A stretch of DNA of 64,000 nucleotides from Asterias amurensis (lineage: Eukaryota; Echinodermata; Asteroidea; Forcipulatida; Asteriidae): assembly GCF_032118995.1 (NCBI RefSeq), contig NC_092659.1:16796177-16860176 (forward strand), in the 5' to 3' direction. Both the position numbers and the translations under genes were made by a program. How positions within the stretch are numbered: the stretch's first letter is position 1; every line of letters starts with the position of its first letter. The notes below the pieces were generated by a model. That model was not told where the DNA came from, did not search any database, and saw only the letters and a program-made list of their open reading frames with translations. Shown here in pieces: positions 58,441 to 64,000 of this stretch.

Positions 58441-58949
58441 TTTTGTTTAATCCCTCACATTTAGAATGTATACAGCTAGAGTTAGATATAACATAAAATG
58501 AGATAACTCAAAATGTTCCCCTCTTGAAATCCATAAAGCCTCGTATTACATTAGTCATATTAAAACAATAACAAGTTAGGCCTGTAATTTGCCTCGCAAA
58601 ATAAACACACATCAATAATGCCAACAAGTCTCTTATTATAATAGAGACAACATTTGCAAACCATTATAGACATGATTTTTTTATTAAATCTACTCTGCTG
58701 TTAAAAATCACTTATAAAATGCACGTTTACGTTCATAGTGACATATTGCTTAATGAGTTGAACTTTCGGAACGAAGCAGCGAAGCAAGCTGGCAAACCTG
58801 CATCACATGCGGGAAAGGCTTGCCCAATAAGCCATTTTGAGATATGGCGGACACAATACTACAACACTAGGTTTGGGTAAATTAATTTGTGAGTATACAC
58901 CTGAACCTAGCAGTACACTCCTGTCACGATCGCCATACCTCAAAAAAGC

Positions 58950-59105
58950 TAAAAGATCTAGCCTTGACTCGAGTCATAATCCCGTGCCATTGCAAGACAA
59001 CTTTGGTGTTTGTGATGCTCTGCATTCCCAAACAGTAGCTACATTTTGACGGCGGATATAGGGACGTCTTGCACGAGAACTAGAGTTGAATCAAGTCTAC
59101 ACTGT
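58950..59105. mobile_element. Small TIR element family L, copy L1
   Basis: 'tagccttgactcgagtcata' with 'atcccgtgcc' and 'gcacgagaactagagttgaa' with 'tcaagtctac' face each other. Copy L2 is at 62,480-62,645 in the other orientation. Confidence 0.6.
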
Positions 59106-59439
59106 ACCCGAATATTGACACAAGTCATTCATGATTCGAGTATAGAATTATGGGCTTTATGGGTGCTATGGTACGACCACCGAATATATTTAACTGTTTA
59201 TAGCTACCGTAGAATTTGTCTTTGCCAATACGGTTGCATGACTTTTAGATATCTAACCTGTTTGATCTTCTTTGTATTCATAAATAAATAAATATATGTG
59301 AACAAGGGAGACTATACATTGGTGTAAAGGTACAATAAAGTAATAATTCAATATAATTTGTTAGCAGAAGGATTCGAGCTGTCTCTATAGCCAATTGGTA
59401 GGATTTGAAACTTTGCATGGTGGAGATAAAATATAGAAG

Positions 59440-59600
59440 AGTTTGCGGTAACACCATGTAGTAATCTCTAAATGAGTTGGGGTGGTTCTGAAAAGAACCG
59501 TTGGTTTAAATCGACGTTTCCATCAGTATGCTCTGATCGTCTTCTGGAGATCGTCTTCTTTAGAGATTATTACATGGTGTTACCGCAAACTCTTCTATAT
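59440..59600. mobile_element. MITE family F, best copy F3
   Basis: Near-perfect ~40-bp ends: 'agagtttgcggtaacaccat' / 'gtagtaatctctaaa' and the inverse 'tttagagattattacatggt' / 'gttaccgcaaactct'. The core 'ttctgaaaagaaccgttggt', 'atcgacgtttccatcagtat', 'gctctgatcgtcttct' is shared with 34.95, 47.2 and 52.2 kb. Confidence 0.8.
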
Positions 59601-59735
59601 AGCCAATTGGTTGTTCGGTGGGATAAAGCGGTAAGACAACTGCTCTATGCAGCAATGCCAAGGTTGTGGGTTCGAACAGAACGACTTTGATCACAGAACT
59701 TTGGAAAATATATACTGAATAATATAAAGTGCCTA
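59600..59735 (+). mobile_element. tRNA-like SINE, copy next to family F
   Basis: 'gtgggataaagcggtaagac' (A box) and 'aaggttgtgggttcgaacag' (B box), then 'cacagaactttggaaaatat' and 'actgaataata'. Confidence 0.6.
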
Positions 59736-60110
59736 AAGAGACTGGACACTATTGGTAATTGTCAAAGACCAGTGTTCTCACTTGGTGTATCCCAACATAT
59801 GCATAAAACAACAAGCCTGTGGAAAATTGAGCGCAACTGGTAATCGAAGTTGCAATATATATAATGAAAGAAAAAACACCCTGGTTGGGCGAATTTGTGT
59901 GCTTTCAGATAGGAATAAAAGACTTCTGGCTAGAAGTCTTTTAATATTTTAGTGAGAAATAACCTCTTTCTCAAAAACTACGTTACTTCAGAGGGAGTCG
60001 TTTTTCACAATGTTTTATACTATCAGCAGCTCTCCAATGCTCGCTATTAAGTCATTATACCGAGTTAATATTTGTTTTGAGTAATTACCAAACGTGTCCC
60101 TATCCTTTAA
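59735..60110 (+). mobile_element. MITE family A, copy A9
   Basis: 'ctaaagagactggacactat' to 'ttaccaaacgtgtccctatc' + 'ctttaa'. Subfamily with the 'gacttctggctagaagtc' centre. Confidence 0.8.
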
Positions 60111-60184
60111 CAAACATTGGTGAATGGGTTAACAAAACATAGTATTAATTATCTAAATCGATATTTGTTAGCAACATAGAATTC

Positions 60185-60590
60185 AGACTGCCTCTAGCCA
60201 GCGGCGATTTGTTGTCCTACATTTGCTCTAGAGCAATGCAAAGGTCGTGGGTTCGAACCCACTTGAGTGATTTGCCTGTTGATTTTTTCATAGGACTCGG
60301 GAAAGCAGTTTGCAGCACTTAATACACATCGGTGTAAGGATAATAAACAAAGAAATTACATCATTACTCCCCTAAAATAACATAATTAATTTGGTTTTAC
60401 CCTTTTACACCTCTAGCTAGCGGGCAATCTCGGTGGTCTAGTTGGCATTATACTGCTCTAGAATTGCAAGGGGTCGTGGGTTCGAATCCCACCCGAGGAA
60501 TATGCAGGTGGTTGTTTTCGCAGAACTCGGGAAAGTACTGAGTACTCAGTGCTAACACACATCGGTGTAAGGTGTAATTAAATCTAAATT
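60185..60590 (+). mobile_element. Two tRNA-like SINE copies
   Basis: The first (60,190-60,350) keeps 'gctctagagcaatgcaaagg', 'tcgtgggttcgaacccac' and the tail 'aatacacatcggtgtaagga'. The second (60,425-60,580) has 'ctcggtggtctagttggcat' (A box), 'gtgggttcgaatcccacc' (perfect T arm) and the same tail. Its acceptor stem has only about 5 bp and the anticodon arm does not pair, so I call it a SINE head, Glu/Gly-like, not a tRNA gene. Confidence 0.65.
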
Positions 60591-60716
60591 AAGACGGGAT
60601 GGCCCCTTATACCTCGAATCAATGTTTTAGTTCAAGAGGTGTATATTGATACCTCACCGTAAAATTCCTCAAATCCCATAGTTCAAGAGTCGTTGTGTAA
60701 CTTTCTCCGTGTTAAG

Positions 60717-61877
60717 TTATCGTTGACACTTAAACAGTTTGATTAAACCCTGTCTGTACTGTCTGTATTGGAGACCGTAGATAAACGGATTAACACAGGA
60801 GTTCAACTGAGCAACGAGAATGGCAAAGTTAGTGAAGGTACTGCCAAAATCAAGCTCCCCTCCAAGGTTGTACTGAAGAAACGCCCATTGGTCGGGTGAC
60901 CAGCAAATGACGTAAACGACGTACACAATAAATAGTGTTTTGGTCACATTTTTGCGTTGGATGTTGCTGGACGATTTTTGGCCTTGGGTGCGCGCTGGCT
61001 GATTGCTGGAACTCGGCTCGTTTATGTCAGCCGCTGCTACCAAGGAGTTTTCAGCATTCATGATTTGTGGGTCGACTTCGGTGACCGAGTTGTGATGAGC
61101 TTTCATAGTGGAGATCGTTGGGACAGTTGACCCTTGGGGCGGGCGGAGTGGCTGCCTCAAAGCAACTTTCAAATTCTGCTGCTTGAATTTGATGACTATT
61201 TTGACGAAGGCGAACGTCATGACGGACACTGGGATGAAGTAGTCCCAAAGGAAAACCATGATGCCAAAGATCTTCTCCATTGCATCGGTGTAGCGTTTGG
61301 ACTCATATGTGCAAGATTTCGGCGTGGTTTCCGGAATGAAATCGTATCTCAACATCGCAACGACGAACTGCATCAAAGGTCCGAGTAGCCATGGTATCAC
61401 TGGCAATATTTTAGCGATGGTTGTGTTTGCGAATTTCATGGAGTAATAAATAGGATGAATGACGGCTAGATAGCGTTCCATTGATATCTCAGTCAGGTTG
61501 AACGTGGACGCCGCAAACGCTGCGAATAGACAGAATCTTGAAGACCAGAACTTACAGAAAATCTGCCCGAAGAAGTAGCTTTCAGGAGGAGATACTTCAG
61601 CGAGTTCCGTAATGGTCAGGCCCACGAGGAGGATTGAAGCACATAAGTCAATCAGAGCTTGATTGGCGATCAGGGTATTGGTGGTGTTGCGTTTATTACT
61701 GCTCCATAGGCGCGCCACCACGATGCAAACTAACAGGTTACCAATAATTCCGATCCCACCAAAGGTACCACGAATAATGGGTAGCAGGATCTCACCTTGT
61801 TTGAACAATTCCACACTTGGGCTGATGGTAGCGAGCGAAGTGTTCGAAAAACTCAAAGTGGTGATGTTGGGCTCCAT
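60717..61877 (-). CDS. Rhodopsin-class (class A) GPCR, intronless, 386 aa
   Basis: Single exon from ATG 61,877 to the stop at 60,717. Seven hydrophobic segments are visible: about 31-57, 68-90, 107-133, 153-176, 202-228, 311-335 and 346-370. Class A hallmarks: G46-N47 in TM1, D77 in TM2, C108 paired with C189 in the second extracellular loop, E134-R135-Y136 at the end of TM3, CWSP at 325-328 in TM6, and NPFIY at 363-367 in TM7. The N-terminus has N-glycosylation sites (NIT at 4, NTS at 12). The third cytoplasmic loop is long (about 229-310), Ser/Thr/Gln-rich, typical of peptide or amine receptors, and ends in a basic RKNVTK. No Asp at the usual amine-binding place in TM3 is evident, so a peptide ligand is more likely; the receptor is otherwise unassigned. 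I prefer the ATG at 61,877 as the only methionine before TM1. It acts in the plasma membrane. Confidence 0.93.
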   Translation of the reverse strand: MEPNITTLSFSNTSLATISPSVELFKQGEILLPIIRGTFGGIGIIGNLLVCIVVARLWSSNKRNTTNTLIANQALIDLCASILLVGLTITELAEVSPPESYFFGQIFCKFWSSRFCLFAAFAASTFNLTEISMERYLAVIHPIYYSMKFANTTIAKILPVIPWLLGPLMQFVVAMLRYDFIPETTPKSCTYESKRYTDAMEKIFGIMVFLWDYFIPVSVMTFAFVKIVIKFKQQNLKVALRQPLRPPQGSTVPTISTMKAHHNSVTEVDPQIMNAENSLVAAADINEPSSSNQPARTQGQKSSSNIQRKNVTKTLFIVYVVYVICWSPDQWAFLQYNLGGELDFGSTFTNFAILVAQLNSCVNPFIYGLQYRQYRQGLIKLFKCQR

Positions 61878-62479
61878 TTTTCTCACCCTAAGTCGACTGT
61901 ACGGGGATTCTGTTCCTTAGAAAGTGTCAGAAAACACTGTCAAAGACCGCCACTCTGAAAATGTTCACGTTAGCTCACCGCAGCATGTTAGAGCAATCAG
62001 TTAAAAATGTCCAGCCACAAACAAATTGATCATGATATAGCAACTATAATTATTGCCACAATTTCTGATAGAACTCACTTGCCGAAGACGTCTTGACCCA
62101 TGTTTGTATTATTTCTTGTCACTCCATGGTAGGGTGCGAAACTGTCGATGTCACTGCTCAAGTTGAAAGTAGAGTCACACAATAAAACATAGCTCACCCT
62201 TTGGTGTACGTGTGAGAAAGAAAGATGTGAAACTTTACGCGGACAAAATTAGTTTAAGATTGCTACGTCTGGACGGAGTGGTCGAGCTTGTGCGGATTAT
62301 GTTCTAGTCCTTTAATGAAACTACCTTAACAAGACACCGTGCATGTAATACTCCCCATGAGAGATGGATGGCTTGATATCGCACTCTCTGATTGGCGCAT
62401 TCTGCCCTAATGCAGTGACCAATCGCAACGCAGTACAAAGCTCAGTGCCATTGCGTAGCAACAATACATGAACCTAGCC
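61878..62479 (-). promoter_or_regulatory. Upstream region of the GPCR gene
   Basis: Presumed 5' UTR and promoter; no TATA box or other motif stands out. A non-coding upstream exon cannot be excluded. Confidence 0.3.
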
Positions 62480-62645
62480 CACACTTTGGGTTAGACTTGA
62501 TTCAAGCTCCGTTCTCGTGTGAGAGATCCATTTTGCATATTGCGCCAACGAGCAAGCAGGTTGGGAAATGCAGATAGCATCACAAAACAATAGTCTTCTG
62601 TCGATGGCACGGGAATGGGACTTGAGTCAAGTCTAACTTAGGGGT
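62480..62645. mobile_element. Small TIR element family L, copy L2
   Basis: 'gggttagacttgattcaagc' / 'tccgttctcgtg' on the left and 'gcacgggaatgggacttgag' / 'tcaagtctaac' on the right. Confidence 0.6.
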
Positions 62646-64000
62646 ATGTAAGTGCTCATCGGCTAGGTAAACGACAAGGAAGTGGTAAATTATTCAAATA
62701 CACATCATGCCCACGCATTTTTTAACTGCAGTGATTTGACATGGGTTGTCATTCTGTGACAGAAATAAGCATATAGACAGTCTGAGTCAAACAGGTCTAC
62801 GTGATGGCCTTAAGCTGATAAAGCACATTTTGCAGTACATGGATATTTTCCGATAATAATGTAGGCATAAAGTCGTAAGTTTTTTTCAGTTAGCAGAAAT
62901 ATGCTGTTTTAGAAGAAAAGACGAAATCTCCATTCAAATGGAACTGAAAATGTCCCTTCTCTCATTTTGCTGATGAATTAATTGATTTGCTGTCTCAATG
63001 TTGTCTATTTTATAATGGTCTTGCATGATGTTTTCTAGTCCGCATAAATATGTAGTATTAAAATAAAATTAACGACAAAGTCTCTTCCAAATGGAACTCA
63101 AAGTTCCCCTCCCCGCATTTTACTTGATGGTTTGATTAAATTTGCTGTCTCCACTTTTTCTATTTTTCATCCATGGTCTTTGTATGATTCTGGCTTGTTT
63201 TTGTGTGGTATGTTGTTGTGTCCGTCAGGTATTTTCTCCTGCCTCAATCCATTGCCTATGAAAGATAACTTAATAATGTTTTAAGAATGTGTATATACCA
63301 CACGAACCTAATGTGCTTGTGTCAATAACAAACTGAATTTTCACGGTCGCCTTAGTTACATATGTTTTGCTTGTCACGGCCTGACCAATAGAATAGCCTC
63401 TCATTTAATTATTATCGCGGGTCAACATAACACAAGCCTCCTTATTCGTCACTTCAACGGCAATCATTCTATGTCACTCCATGTCTACCTGTAAGTAATG
63501 AATAAAATGATGTTTCCCTCAAACATTAACAGACCACGGAAATGTTTACAAAATAGAGGAAAAGGACTTTGGTTAGCTGTCGGTGCGTGTACTTATTTCT
63601 GATTCGTTTTAATAAATGACAGCGCCATTTGGATGCGTATTGCTCCTTAATACCAGCCTGTGTCTTTTTGAACGAAAATGATCAAATCTATTTTTAGCGA
63701 GACCACCATTCACGGTACTGTTTTTCAACGGCACAGATATACATCAACGACACACGTACTTGTATGTAATCAGCCATACTGTGTTACAAGGTGCAGCCAT
63801 TAAAACAAAGGAACCAAGGAGCGAGATAACTTAACGTGACATAATAAAATAGCATATGTTTATAGCATTCTGCCTTTGGTAGAATCTAACTACATGTACC
63901 ATAGAATAAAACAATACCAGTTAAGAGGGAATGCAAAATTGAAGCCTTTTCATTCTAACACCCGATTCGGTATAACTCATTTACATCTTTTATGACGAAG
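62646..64000. other. Right-edge spacer
   Basis: Contains a diverged duplication: 'aaaagacgaaatctccattc' / 'aaatggaactgaaaatgtcc' at about 62,918 resembles 'aacgacaaagtctcttccaa' / 'atggaactcaaagttcccct' at about 63,070. No gene seen. Confidence 0.4.

Noticed and set aside
61878-61886. GPCR start three codons upstream
   Set aside because: That codon is GTG, not ATG; the ATG at 61,877 is the expected eukaryotic start.
1-64000. CRISPR-like arrays, retroviral, LTR or Polinton elements
   Set aside because: Repeats found are MITE, SINE and minisatellite types; no paired long terminal repeats and no gag, pol, integrase or capsid reading frames were recognised.

Overview
The window is animal nuclear DNA. 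It carries spliced genes with GT-AG introns and low coding density, and its introns and spacers are packed with short inverted-repeat DNA transposon relicts (MITEs), tRNA-derived SINEs and minisatellites. Gene content (CAB39/Mo25, a flavin monooxygenase, a NEU1-type sialidase, a rhodopsin-class GPCR, a likely Ryk first exon) fits a bilaterian deuterostome. The repeat families look like those I associate with echinoderms, perhaps a sea star; that placement is inference.

Layout from left to right: (1) 1-1.3 kb, a degenerate minisatellite around an 'aagcaattgcc' core. (2) 1.3-6.6 kb, spacer with MITEs and hairpins. (3) 6,667-6,787 minus, a first coding exon with signal peptide and the start of a WIF-like domain; the rest of the gene must lie beyond the left edge. 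(4) 7-14 kb, spacer with nested MITEs and tandem repeats. (5) 14,698-19,910 minus, all seven coding exons of CAB39 (337 aa), with a probable 5' UTR exon and a promoter near 25.6 kb. (6) 25,980-33,786 plus, a nine-exon flavin-containing monooxygenase (523 aa), head to head with CAB39. (7) 35,877-43,069 minus, a two-exon gene for a 1,858-aa charged, mostly disordered protein of unknown family with four ~44-aa repeats. (8) 46,319-49,325 minus, a four-exon NEU1-like sialidase (383 aa). (9) 50-55.6 kb, three same-strand copies of an unusual inverted-repeat element rich in TTGCATATGCAA palindromes. (10) 56-60.7 kb, MITEs and tRNA-like SINEs. (11) 60,717-61,877 minus, an intronless GPCR (386 aa). (12) 62-64 kb, upstream spacer.

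The genes do not form an operon or an obvious pathway; they are independent neighbours. The only regulatory link suggested is a shared CAB39/FMO promoter region at 25.5-26.0 kb. The repeats record a relative history: one MITE interrupts another at 7,989-8,577, and a MITE interrupts a SINE at 32,230-32,378. Two abundant families both sit between TTAA targets, which points to piggyBac-like mobilisation. I saw no CRISPR array, no rRNA, no convincing intact tRNA gene, and no retroviral, LTR or Polinton element. Exon limits were set by eye from splice consensus, reading phase and family similarity; no search was run.
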